Shown: positions 23,816 through 32,655 of the stretch, piece after piece
How the letters are laid out: every line of letters begins with the position of its first letter
Numbering within the stretch: position 1 is the first letter of the stretch
Origin: Falciphora oryzae
Taxonomy: Eukaryota > Ascomycota > Sordariomycetes > Magnaporthales > Magnaporthaceae
NCBI GenBank assembly: GCA_000733355.1
Contig: JNVV01000024.1
Location: 372,153 to 436,152 of the forward strand
Reading direction: 5' to 3'
Length of the DNA: 64,000 nucleotides
The notes under the pieces: generated by a model
Told to the model about the DNA's origin: nothing
The model's database searches: none
Seen by the model: the letters and a program-made list of their open reading frames with translations, nothing else
Made by a program: the position numbers and the translations under genes

Positions 23816-24049
23816 TGTTGGTAGGAGTGTTACTCCTATAGGTTCGGAAATCTCCCAAAGGAAAGAACAAAGATTTATAAATCTGGAAAGGTGTCTGTAT
23901 TAATGCATGATGGGGAAGGAATCTAATTACAAGAAGGGGATCGCAAAATCCCCTTTTATAAGCTCGTGGGAGCGCACGGCCCCTAGGCCTGCTGCTCCAC
24001 GAGGCGTGGGCCCTTCCTGGATGCACGCGCTAGATCACGTGGATCAACA
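23816..24049 (-). repeat. Copia LTR (5' LTR of the minus-strand element)
   Basis: 234 bp partner of 9846-10079 with the same ends. It carries nearly all of the C:G-to-T:A changes between the two copies, so RIP acted more on this side or the other LTR escaped it. Confidence 0.9.
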
Positions 24050-24785
24050 GTTTCCAATTTTTTTGCTATTAGAACGACGTTTTTTTCTTATATTTGCTTG
24101 CCTATACATTTTACGTTTTTTAACCATTTGATTTATTAATTTATTTACCTTTTAAATTATAATATCGGGCTATTATTATGGGCTAGGCACTTTTTTACTG
24201 TTTTACGGCAGTTGGGAAACGAGAGCTTTTTATAGCTTATTAAAGCGCACGAAACAAAGCCGTTATTAAAGCTAATATCAAATCGGGTTGGAAAGTATCG
24301 GGGTTATGGCCGGTTAATATGGCAAAGCTTTTTATAAGCCGGCTTTTGCTCGAAAACAATAATAACAATGCCTTTAAGCCTGCCCCCGTTATTCCGCATA
24401 AAAGAAAAGCAAAGCAACAATCCTTTAAACTACCAATCGCTACCAAAAGAGATTAGGGGACCCCTAAAAAAAACTCGGGAATTGGTTAGCCAAATCGAGG
24501 ATTTTTCCCGCATTATCCCGATTACCTTTACGAAGCGGCTATGGTTTAGGAAAATCCGGAAGGGCTTTGAACTAAAGGATTTGGAAATTACTATAACCTT
24601 TTAAAAAATTAAAGCGCTGGAGGCACAGTTGGAGGCAGTACAAAAAAGAAAAAGGAAGAGGGTTATTCCGGATCCCAACCAGACATTCGTATTTGGGAGG
24701 CAGGTTTACCTGCAAAGACGGGGGATTTTGATGGATCCAGAAGCACCATTGGAATTTCCGGAAGAAGCTGAATAGGATGATATAT
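24050..24785 (+). pseudogene. pogo-type transposase, C-terminal part
   Basis: Continues the transposase after the Copia insertion; the GTTTC at 24050-24054 is the duplicated target. Around 24245-24330 a frame reads ARNKAVIKANIKSGWKV then SGLWPVN, the conserved block after the DDE domain in Fot1-like proteins. Near 24605-24680 another piece reads ALEAQLEAVQKRKRKRV, the usual basic coiled tail. Frame changes and stops separate these pieces. The ~190 bp just after the LTR is AT-rich and hard to read. Confidence 0.75.
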
Positions 24786-24867
24786 AGGATGAGATTATTG
24801 TTATTGGATAGCTTTATTTTTTAGCATTACAAAGATATCGTTGTTGTTGAGGCTATTTCCTAAGCTA

Positions 24868-24909
24868 GTGCGCGGACAGGGGGGTGCGCGGACAGGGGGT
24901 GCACCGACT
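24868..24909 (-). repeat. Right TIR of the pogo-like element with two internal units
   Basis: Reads GTGCGCGGACAGGGGG twice, then GCACCGACT and the TA target at 24910-24911. It is the inverse of the left end with one fewer subrepeat. Confidence 0.8.
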
Positions 24910-24911
24910 TA

Positions 24912-26115
24912 CCGGCAAAGATAGGGAGGCCACGTGGCAAATACCCTACCAACCCTCCTGCCAGCGCCAATGATCCCATTTGCCTGACAGTAGAGGCCGG
25001 GGAAGGCGCATACGGAACGGTTAAGCGCGTCTGGGACGTAAGCACCGGGAAGTCTGTCGCGGTCAAAACGCCAAAGGAGAAAATTTTCTTCGAGCGCGAT
25101 TTTTCCAAATGGGTTAAGGAAGCTCAGATTATGCAGAGCATCGACCATGTAAGTTATCGCCGAGCTTCCTTGTCCTTTTCCCGTTTCTTTTTCCCATTTC
25201 CCTTTCCCGATCCTTTTTTCTATTCCCTCTTCCCGTTTCTTTTTCCTATTCCCTTTTCCTGTTTCTTTTTTCTATTCCCTTTTCCTGTTTCTTTTTTCTA
25301 TTCCCTTTTCCTGTTTCTTTTTTCTATTCCCTTTTCCTGTTTCTCACGCCCGGTTTTGAACCTTGCCATCCTAATCCTAGGTGCGTATGCTGACAACCAG
25401 CGTGCCCATCTAGCCGAATGTCGTGCGCTTGATCAGCGCTCTAGATTCCCCACAACCTGCATTGACTATGGAGTTCATGGAGTACGGCAGCCTTGACAGT
25501 CTTCCTAAAAATCCCCCGATGAATGACGGAAGGGAAATTTCAGTTCTTCTTCAAACCCTATCCGCTTTGAAACACCTCCACGGGCTGCACCAGCCCATAG
25601 TCCACCGGGACCTCAAGCCGGGCAACATCCTCGTGGCATCACTCTCGCCATTTGTTGTTAAGATCGCCGACTTTGGGATCGCCAAAGTGTTGCTCTGGCC
25701 GGACGAGAGCATGAAGACGTATGTTGGCACGCCCCTCTACATGGCGCCAGAAATCGACCTGGTCTCTAGTAGATACACCCCGGCAGTCGACATATGGTCT
25801 CTTGGAGTCGTTGTCATGCAGCTCTTGGGTAGCTTCCCGGCAAATGCCACGTCGATAATGCGGCACAATCGCGCCGACTGGTATGATGTACTGGCGAAAG
25901 GAGCCGTAACACGTGCCGCGCGGGAGGGCAGCACAGCAGTCGATAAGCTCTTGGTGCACATGTTAAAAATCAAGCCCCATGAGCGCTACACTGCGGCCAT
26001 GTGCCTTGAGAAGGCAAAGGGGTTGAACTTGAAAGACCCTGGCGGCCCTTCCAGCCGTGGCGACGGACCATCCCGCGCCGAGCCAACGGTGACTGCAGGG
26101 TCGAGGGGCGCATAG
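24912..26115 (+). CDS. FHA-domain serine/threonine kinase, 3' half (kinase domain)
   Basis: Begins in frame directly after the TA duplication of the pogo-like element. Exons are 24912-25148 and 25414-26115, with a phase-0 GTAAGT...TAG intron of 265 bp. Kinase signatures are complete: glycine loop GEGAYGTV, Lys in VAVKTPK, HRDLKPGN catalytic loop, DFGIAK, and GTPLYMAPEI. The frame ends TAG at 26113-26115 after a Ser/Gly-rich tail. No start codon with good context lies at the 5' edge, so it may be untranslated, or a shorter product may be made from an internal ATG. With the FHA half (8161-8829) the original protein would be about 535 residues. All catalytic residues are kept despite the 16-kb split. 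Confidence 0.85.
25198..25344 (+). repeat. 26-bp minisatellite inside the kinase intron
   Basis: About four near-perfect copies of a 26-bp pyrimidine unit (TATTCCCTTTTCCTGTTTC plus a T run) form most of the pyrimidine tract of the 25149-25413 intron, preceded by two or three degenerate copies. Intron length is likely to vary between strains. Confidence 0.85.
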
Positions 26116-26651
26116 TAACCTGTTTTCTGTTTTCTGTTTTCTGTTTTTTTTTTTTTTTTTTGCTGGTGTTATTAGATGGGGCCAGACATACGACCGAAGC
26201 CTTTTTAAGAAATGAGGAACTGCTGGTCATTTCGGAAATGCAAATTAATCCATAGGGAATCAACTAGATTTGGTATTCCAGAGTAGAGGGCATGCACAAG
26301 GCTTTTTTGAGTTAATCTATAACTCTTGGGAACAGTACTTTGGGGTGGGAGATCCGCTGGGTTCATATACCCGGGTGTGCAGGAGCTGCTGGACGCTATC
26401 TGTGGACATACGGGTGGCGTTGTGCTGGTTACCGAGGCCTTGGGACGATGGCGAGGTCCGTGATACTTATCTGGGGGCTCGTTAATTTCACATTTACGCC
26501 TCTGAAGTATCCAAGTAGTCTGTGATATTGACTGATGGTCTGTGAACCAATGGTTAATTACTTGCTAAACGGTAGAGGCTTCTTAGAATCTCCCGGAAAT
26601 TTGTCTCTTTTGATGAGGTATCTTCTATTATTCCGCGTAGAAAGTTAAGGA
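26116..26651. other. Intergenic; TTTTC repeats and a T18 run
   Basis: Just after the kinase stop there are four TGTTTTC-type repeats and then 18 T (26144-26161). The rest of this ~540-bp gap holds nothing I recognise. Confidence 0.5.
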
Positions 26652-27726
26652 CTAACGATGCCTCCAAAACCTGAAGGCGGCAAAGCCCGAAACTGTGGCC
26701 ACCGAGGTTATACCAATCCAGATCCTCACAAGCTGCATGGTGATGTCCTCGGCGACCTTTGCCGCGGCGGCCGAGTCGTTGGCCCGGGGAATCGGCTCGT
26801 CAGGGACAGGGACGTTCAAGAACTTGCACATGGGCTCCCAGCCCTCTTTGAGCTCCATGACGAGCAGCTTCTCTAGAGGCACCGAGGACTTGACGCGCTC
26901 GTTCCAGTTGAGAATAAGCTCTGCCAGGAAGCGACACATATCAGTCGGGCTAAAAAGCAGCAGAAAAAGGAACCTAATGGAAGACATCATGATGGGGGCA
27001 ATCACCTTTGCAAGGCGGCGGGTTGGCAGGGCCCTCGTCCTCCTTCATGCCGAGGTATATCTTGGTGGACGTGCCAAACTCGCGGGACAGAGTCGAGAAC
27101 CAGCGCCATCCGGGCACCAGGACCATGGGGTAGGGGAGCCACCAGAGGCTCGCGTTGGCGGCGACGGGCTTGATGCTCTCGAGCCATGAGTCCGGGTCCC
27201 GGGTCGTCAGCACGGCGCGGGCGTCCGGGTAGACGGCCATGAGCTCCGGGATGAAGTCGAGCGGCGGCATGTCGGCCACGCCGACGAAGCCGTCGGTGAG
27301 CTGTCGGATCAGCTCACACGTCAAAGTCGCCGGCGCGTTTGGCCTTGTAGGCCTCGACCCACAGTCGGCAGTGGGCTGTTGTGGAGGGTCGATGGTTGTT
27401 GGTGGTCAGCGTCAGTAAGCGCCTGAACAGGGCCCGGCCCGCGCTCCGATAACAGAAACAGGCAAGACCCCCGATCCTCGATGGTGATGGATGGATGACG
27501 GGACCGACCGTGGGGGAAGAGCAAGGGGTTCATTGGGACGCGGGCTTGGCGTTGGCTGCGACTTACCATCTTCTCTCCCCAGGATTGCTGTTCCTCCGTG
27601 TAGTACAGGCCCAGACAACAAGGTCTCTAGCGCCAGTTGCATTGCAACAGTGCCGGCTCTGCTGTAGCCCGCCGCAATGACCTGGAGCCTCTTTCCAGGC
27701 ACTGGTTTTGATGGGTTTCCACCCAT
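26652..27726 (-). pseudogene. Sulfotransferase-like P-loop protein, frame broken
   Basis: ATG 27726 begins MGGNPSKPV, then VIAAGYSRAGTVAMQLAL, a PAPS-binding 5' loop of the fungal Sulfotransfer_4 type. A GTAAGT...CAG intron (about 27367-27553) leads to WVEAYKAKRAGDFD. There a single-base shift near 27315 turns the frame into a TGA, and the adjacent frame continues with FIPELMAVYPDARAVL and TTRDPDSWLESI, the 3'-phosphate region. The last part (to 26652) reads KEGWEPMCKFLNVPVPD, then one hydrophobic anchor and RFWRHR. The final intron (about 26950-27005) also does not keep phase. So two frame breaks are visible. It could be a pseudogene, or the first break could be a sequencing error. Confidence 0.65.
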
Positions 27727-28783
27727 GGCTGGAGGATGGAAAGGCGAGTTGCTAGGCTATGTTGACTAGACTAGACACAGGGGAGTAAAAGAAAAAAAGA
27801 AAGAAAAAACCAAGTCGTCGCTCAATGTATCTTCAGCGAAAATGGAGGCATCGCTGGGCACATATTTTGGCCTCTGGCGATGATTCATCCTAAGCAGCTT
27901 CCAGTTCTGGTTAGACGCAGGTCCACCTCGTGGTTGTGCCAAGACCCCCCGTCACGTGTGGAAGACCTGGAGCGGGTGCCAGCAACTTGCGTCACTCGCA
28001 CGTGCAACCTCGCTTGAGGCCCAGAGATCCAGAGTGGCAGGGCGAACTCCCCTCCTTCCCCAGACGGGAATGCTGGGAGGACCCCCATGCCCAATCCGTG
28101 CATGCCGGGACGTCGACCCCGAAACGGACTCTCGGCCGGGTCGCGGCAATCTGCCCCATGATCTCGGTTTGCTCGGTGCCCCCTCTCGTCTCCAACGGCG
28201 GCGTCCGGTTTGGGCACGGGGAGCACTGGGTCTGGAATGCGACCTTCTTGTTTCCTTCGCGCCAAGCAGGCGCGATGGTCCCCCAGGCCACCGAGATTCC
28301 CACCGCGACCACCGCCGATCCCTGGCTGTACCTGGGGCATTATAGCCCGCATACGCAGCAAGATGCCACAGACCGGTCTTGGTTCGGTTGTTCCGCCAAT
28401 GGTGACGGATAAAATGCCGTCTGGTGGGTTCCTGCCCGGGGTTTGCGCCGACCGCAATGCTGCCAAAATGCCATCACCAGAGGGCTGGGCAATCGCATCC
28501 CCGCCCACAATGCAGAATGTGCCAAGCACGTCCTTATCTCGGCGATTTTCCTGCTCTGAGAAGCTGCGTCTTCGCCCCCTGACTCGGATGATCGGTCGGT
28601 TCTCCGTGGCTTGTCTGTCCGCCGGTGTGCCCTTAAGGGGCCGTGTCCCGCGGCTGACTGCTTTCCGCGCGGCCTCGTCCTAGGCCCTCGGCCGCACCAG
28701 CATCGTTTTCCCACTCCTCCGGGCCCCAAGCCTAGTTGCTGAACACAGTCGGTTCCCAAGATCAGCGCGACAGGAACGCTGCG
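27727..28783. other. Intergenic between divergent genes
   Basis: About 1.06 kb separating the sulfotransferase-like gene and the AA12 gene. A long minus-strand open frame here has no protein-like composition and is left out. No defined regulatory site is claimed. Confidence 0.45.
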
Positions 28784-30277
28784 ATGGCTCCTGTGAGTTG
28801 GATCCGTGGCTCCGGCCTCCTCGCGGCCGTGCTCCTGGCCGGGCAGTCGTTTGCCCAGTCGTGCCAGAGCGCACCCTCGGTTCGATTCGACGTCCGTATG
28901 AGCGAGGGCTACTCCTCCAAGCTCATCATGAGCGGCCTCTTGCGCCCGCGCGGGATAGCCACCGACAGCCAGGGCAACCTTCTTGTTGTCGAGTCCGGCG
29001 GCTCTGGTGTGCGGCACATCAAGCTGGCCGAGTCCGGCGGGAGCGTGTGCGTCCAGTCGAGCAAGCAGCTCATCGCCGATAGCCAGGTATGTCGCCGAAC
29101 TGGGCTTTATTAAAAGGAAGACGGTAGCATGTGACGTCCCTCCAACTGACCGATCTTTGTCATCCCGCAGCTCAGCCACGGCATCGCGCTGTCCCCGGAC
29201 AACAAACACCTCTATGTGTCTGGGATGCACGGCGTGTTCCAGTACGAGTACGACGCCACTGCGGGCACGGCGTCCAACCGCAAACTGGTCGTCACCGATT
29301 TGAATAACCCTGGTACTACCCACCCGACCAGGTCACTTTGGGTGTCCCGCGCGAACCCGGACCTGCTGCTCGTCCATCGTGGCTCGTACAGCAACATCGA
29401 CCCCGATGCTGCCAAGGAGGAGACTGGGCGCAGCGTCATCCGCTACTTCAACATCTCGGAGATCGCCCAAACTCCCCAGCCGCATGCCACGGGTGGGGGT
29501 CTGCTCGCCATGGGCGTGCGTAACACAGTCGCGTTTGGCGAGAACACTGCCAGGGGCGAATTCGTAAGTGGACCGAGGAAACGGGGAGACAAGATGAAAT
29601 ATGAACACCCCGCTTGTGGTGAAACGAACCTCGGCTAACTGTTAACCTGCGCCAAACACAAGTGGTCTGTCGACAACTCGATCGATAACATGCAGCGCTT
29701 CGGCGCGCAGGTGCACAACGACAACCCGGCCGAGAAGCTGAACTTCCACGGCGCCATCAAGCTCGGCAACAAGCAGCTGGGCGGCAACTTCGGCTACCCG
29801 AAGTGCGTTGCGGCCTGGAGGCTGGACACGCTGTCCAACGGAGCGCTCCGCGTGGGCTCGCAGATCGCGGTCGACGTGGCCCCCGGCCAGGACGCGGCGG
29901 CGCTGGACGCGGCGTGCCAGCAAAAGTTCCTCCCGCCGCGGCTCAGCTTCCCGAGCCACAACGCGCCGCTCGACATCAAGTTCACGGCCGACGGCAAGTA
30001 CGCCTTCATTGCGTTCCACGGCAGCTGGAACCGCCAGCCGCCCGACGGGTACCGCGTCGTGCGCGTCGAGCTCGGCGCCGACGGGCAGCCGGTCGAGGCC
30101 GCCGACGCGACGAACCCGGGCACCGTCATCATGCGCAACGGCAACAACGGCATTTGCCCCGGCCGCTGCTTCCGGCCTGTCGGGCTCGCCATCGACGCCA
30201 AGGGCAGGATGTTCATGTCGAGCGACAGCACGGGCGAGATCTACGTGATCTCAGGGGGTGCGGGCCTGGGAAACTAG
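28784..30277 (+). CDS. Secreted PQQ-type sugar dehydrogenase (AA12 / L-sorbosone dehydrogenase family)
   Basis: Three exons (28784-29086, 29171-29563, 29663-30277) with GT-AG introns of 84 and 99 bp give 436 residues. The N-terminus is a signal peptide (MAPVSWIRG ... LLAGQSFAQ, about 25 residues). The rest is a beta-propeller of the glucose/sorbosone dehydrogenase fold. Blades are visible as repeated strands: LRPRGIATDSQGNLLVVE, LSHGIALSPDNKHLYVS, LDIKFTADGKYAFIAFHG, and RPVGLAIDAKGRMFMSS. Fungal AA12 enzymes oxidise sugars such as 2-keto-glucose or L-fucose using PQQ and can pass electrons to a cytochrome or an LPMO. There is no cytochrome or CBM1 domain here. PQQ would have to come from outside. 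The family call is firm; the substrate is not known. Confidence 0.88.
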
Positions 30278-31480
30278 GCTGGAGGCAGGGGAGGTATGGA
30301 CCTGCGATATGGACATGTATAAAGTATGGCCAGCAGGCTTTCATTGGTGGCGCCATGGACGTCGCGACGGTTGTTTGAGCGAAGCCATAGAAAACGGCTG
30401 TTTCCTGCCTTGTTTTGTCTCGAGTCTCGGCCTGTTCCCGCACAATGATACATCAATCGTTCTACCCTGCATAAACACACCCGACAAGATGCTATTGGAT
30501 CGTCTGTATCCTCGGGTATTTCGCCGTTCAACCGACCGACTGGCCTGCCCGATCCCCCAGATTGAATGTGGGGCATAAGCAAGCGAGCGCTGGACTGGAC
30601 TGTGTTGGTGCTGCGCGTCTGTTTGGCTCGGTCGCATCGAGAGTGCCTGGAACGGCGTCGAGCTGCAGTGGCGCACATGCACGGCAGTGGCGCGTCCCAG
30701 AGCTGGTCACAGCGGCAGTTCCTCACGTTGGCCGTCGCACCAGGCCGTTTGGTGGCGCGGCTCAGGCGGAAAATCGAACTGGTGTCGAAGCTGCTGTGCT
30801 GTCAACTTTCAACACAGCGTGCCAGCTTGAATCCCCCCACCTGCCGCTAGTCCGCCTGCCCGCGGCAGACCCAACCTGTAGATCGGGGCACTTGGAAAAG
30901 CTTGGGCTCCACGCCAAGGTTTTTTTTCTTTTTCTTTTTCTCTCCCACTCGCCATGAATTCCCGTTGGCTGGTTGCAGGGCGGGGTCGGCTGATCTGGTG
31001 TGCGCTGGTCGTGCCTTTTCCCCAGGCTCTCACCCCACGACTTGCCCAAAACAGGCCACCCCCCTTTGGGCGCGGGACCCGCACCGGGATGCCCCAGGTG
31101 CACCACCCATGCGGCAGGTCATCGACCCACGGCGGTTAGAGCGCAACCCAGCCGACGCCAAAAAAGAAACACCAGCTTCCCTGGCCCGGCGGCATATTTT
31201 AAAAGCTTGGGTTTCCGCCTCCCGAGTCTCGAGCAGTGTCTCTTTGTCGACAAATCTGCCAAATAAGTTTTTACACTGCCAGCTTGTTGGTCTATTTCGG
31301 TTTCCCCAGGAACAGGAGTCCAGGGTCTAAATCAACGTCTCTGACGCTTTCACGTGTCCACCTACCCCAAAAAGAAGCTCTCGCCCCCCGAGCTCGTCTC
31401 GACTCTCGATACAAAGAACGCTATTGTTCCTCCAAGGGAACACGCACCACCACCACACCACACACACAACCACCGCAACA
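30278..31480. other. Intergenic; CT-rich leader before the next gene
   Basis: About 1.2 kb without a supported gene. It has a pyrimidine run (about 30920-30945) and a CA/CCA-rich stretch directly before the ATG at 31481, which fits a 5' leader. Confidence 0.45.
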
Positions 31481-31898
31481 ATGGCTCCGACACAGCAGCA
31501 ATCAACCAGGCAGTTCGCCACGAGCTCAAGGGTTTTCCCTCCCTATCTGCCATACCTTCAAGCCCCCAAGACGCCGAGGGCCGCGAAGCTGTACGCCAAC
31601 ACCACTTTTTCCCCCCACAAGTAGCCCCCTTTTCTTTTTCTATCCAGCTGCTGACGGAAAGCATCCCCATCTGGTCAGAATCCCATCAGCCGTCGCGCTG
31701 GCGGGAATAGGCTACGGCGTGTCAATCTACCGCCAGTCCCAGGCCTCAAAGGCCCCCGGCCGGCCCAGCAGCAGCACGGAGGACGGGGCGGAGCGGCGGC
31801 GCAGGAACGAGGAGCTGATGTCGGCCTACGGCGACAGGGACTCGCTCGAGTCGCTGGAGGAGGCGATCCGCGTCTACGAGTCGCAGCAGCGTCGCTGA
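31481..31898 (+). CDS. Small mitochondrial-type membrane protein, unknown function
   Basis: Exon 1 is 31481-31590 and exon 2 is 31679-31898. The 88-bp intron has a GTACGC donor, a GCTGAC branch-like site and a GTCAG acceptor, and keeps phase. The product has about 109 residues. The N-terminus (STRQFATSSR) looks like a mitochondrial presequence. A short hydrophobic stretch (PSAVALAGIGYGVSIY) follows. The C-terminus is charged: RRRNEELMSAYGDRDSLESL and an EEAIRVYESQ helix. Proteins of this layout are conserved but uncharacterised in Sordariomycetes, as far as I remember. The gene is too short to show as one ORF because the intron splits it. Inner mitochondrial membrane location is inferred. Confidence 0.65.
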
Positions 31899-32655
31899 GG
31901 GATTTCTGTCTTCTTCCCACCGGCGCACTCACCCCGCATGCTTGCATCTTTGCTTTTTTGGCGTCAGCGTGTGGCGTGTGATGAGGTGGTGTCGCCTGTC
32001 CTTCATCTTTTGCTATCGTTCCGCATCGGCTTGGCGTTTTCTTAGCGGGAGGGATGGTCGGGTTTTGGCTCGGTTTACGAGGAGTTAATGGAGTTACGAG
32101 TGGGGCCCAGGTGACAACCATGGCACAGCATGCCGCGGGGGTTTGCCGGTGCCAACCAACACGCCTTTGATGCAAGCACAGTGCTTTATTCTGCACGAGG
32201 CGTGCTTGCTTTTATTTAGGGGGAAAAAATAGGTCGTGTTATGCAACTCTTCGGATGTTCGTCTGCTAGAGCACCGTGACCAAGAGCCCACTGTATTATG
32301 CCACGAAAAATTCGACGATGGTCGTATCACCGGCGCTGGATCCCGCTCTGCACAATCTTTCGCTTGATCTCTGGTACATAAGTCCAGCACAAATGCTATG
32401 AATCTATCGGGCTATCCGAGAGCTCCATAAAAATGCAGCCTAATTATAATAACTCCCAAGAGCACAAGTAAAAGCAAATGCGAGACCTCGGAGCCCAGGG
32501 GGTCAAACACAATGTATCTTAAAACAGACAACTCCCCAAACTCCGAGAAAAAGCGAGAGGGACAGCCCCACCAACTCCAGGGTAACAGAATGCAGGATAT
32601 TCAAAACAAATCCCCGAACTGCAAACCACAATACACACCCGTCGATCAGTTCCCA
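31899..32655. other. Intergenic between convergent genes
   Basis: About 760 bp between the stop codons of the small membrane-protein gene (plus) and the next minus-strand gene. It should hold both 3' ends. No other element was seen. Confidence 0.45.

Larger units (their letters stand above)
9846..24049 (-). mobile_element. Ty1/Copia LTR retrotransposon, degenerate, split by a Gypsy element
   Basis: Two 234-bp direct repeats (9846-10079 and 23816-24049) begin TGTTGG and end CAACA. Both outer flanks carry GTTTC (9841-9845 and 24050-24054), a perfect 5-bp target duplication. Internal frames on the minus strand follow the Copia order gag, integrase, reverse transcriptase. Without the 6.57-kb Gypsy insertion the element is about 7.6 kb. 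The interior is strongly AT-rich with stops in all frames, and the LTR differences are all transitions, as expected after RIP. Confidence 0.9.
8830..24909 (+). mobile_element. Fot1/pogo-like DNA transposon, interrupted by nested retrotransposons
   Basis: The ends are inverted copies starting AGTCGGTGCACCCCC, flanked by TA (8828-8829 and 24910-24911); the left copy has one extra A next to the TA. Between them are the two halves of a pogo-type transposase (about 8970-9840 and 24055-24780) in plus orientation. The Copia insertion at 9846-24049 accounts for ~14.2 kb, leaving ~1.87 kb, the normal size of Fot1-like elements. TA duplication, helix-turn-helix N-terminus and DDE signatures all agree with the Tc1/mariner superfamily, pogo branch. 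Stops and frame changes show it is dead. Confidence 0.88.

Noticed and set aside
8830..24909. The 16-kb insertion as a single giant element such as a Starship or Polinton
   Set aside because: No tyrosine recombinase (DUF3435), polymerase or cargo genes are seen, and the borders resolve fully into pogo, Copia and Gypsy elements.
26183..26300. 5S rRNA start (ACATACGACC)
   Set aside because: Only the first ten bases match; the conserved internal promoter and the rest of the gene are absent.
27885..28529. 214-codon minus-strand open frame
   Set aside because: Composition is Gly/Arg-rich without structure, and it fills the upstream region of the AA12 gene.
28340..29323. 327-codon minus-strand open frame
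   Set aside because: It is antisense to exon 1-2 of the AA12 gene and has no recognisable domain.
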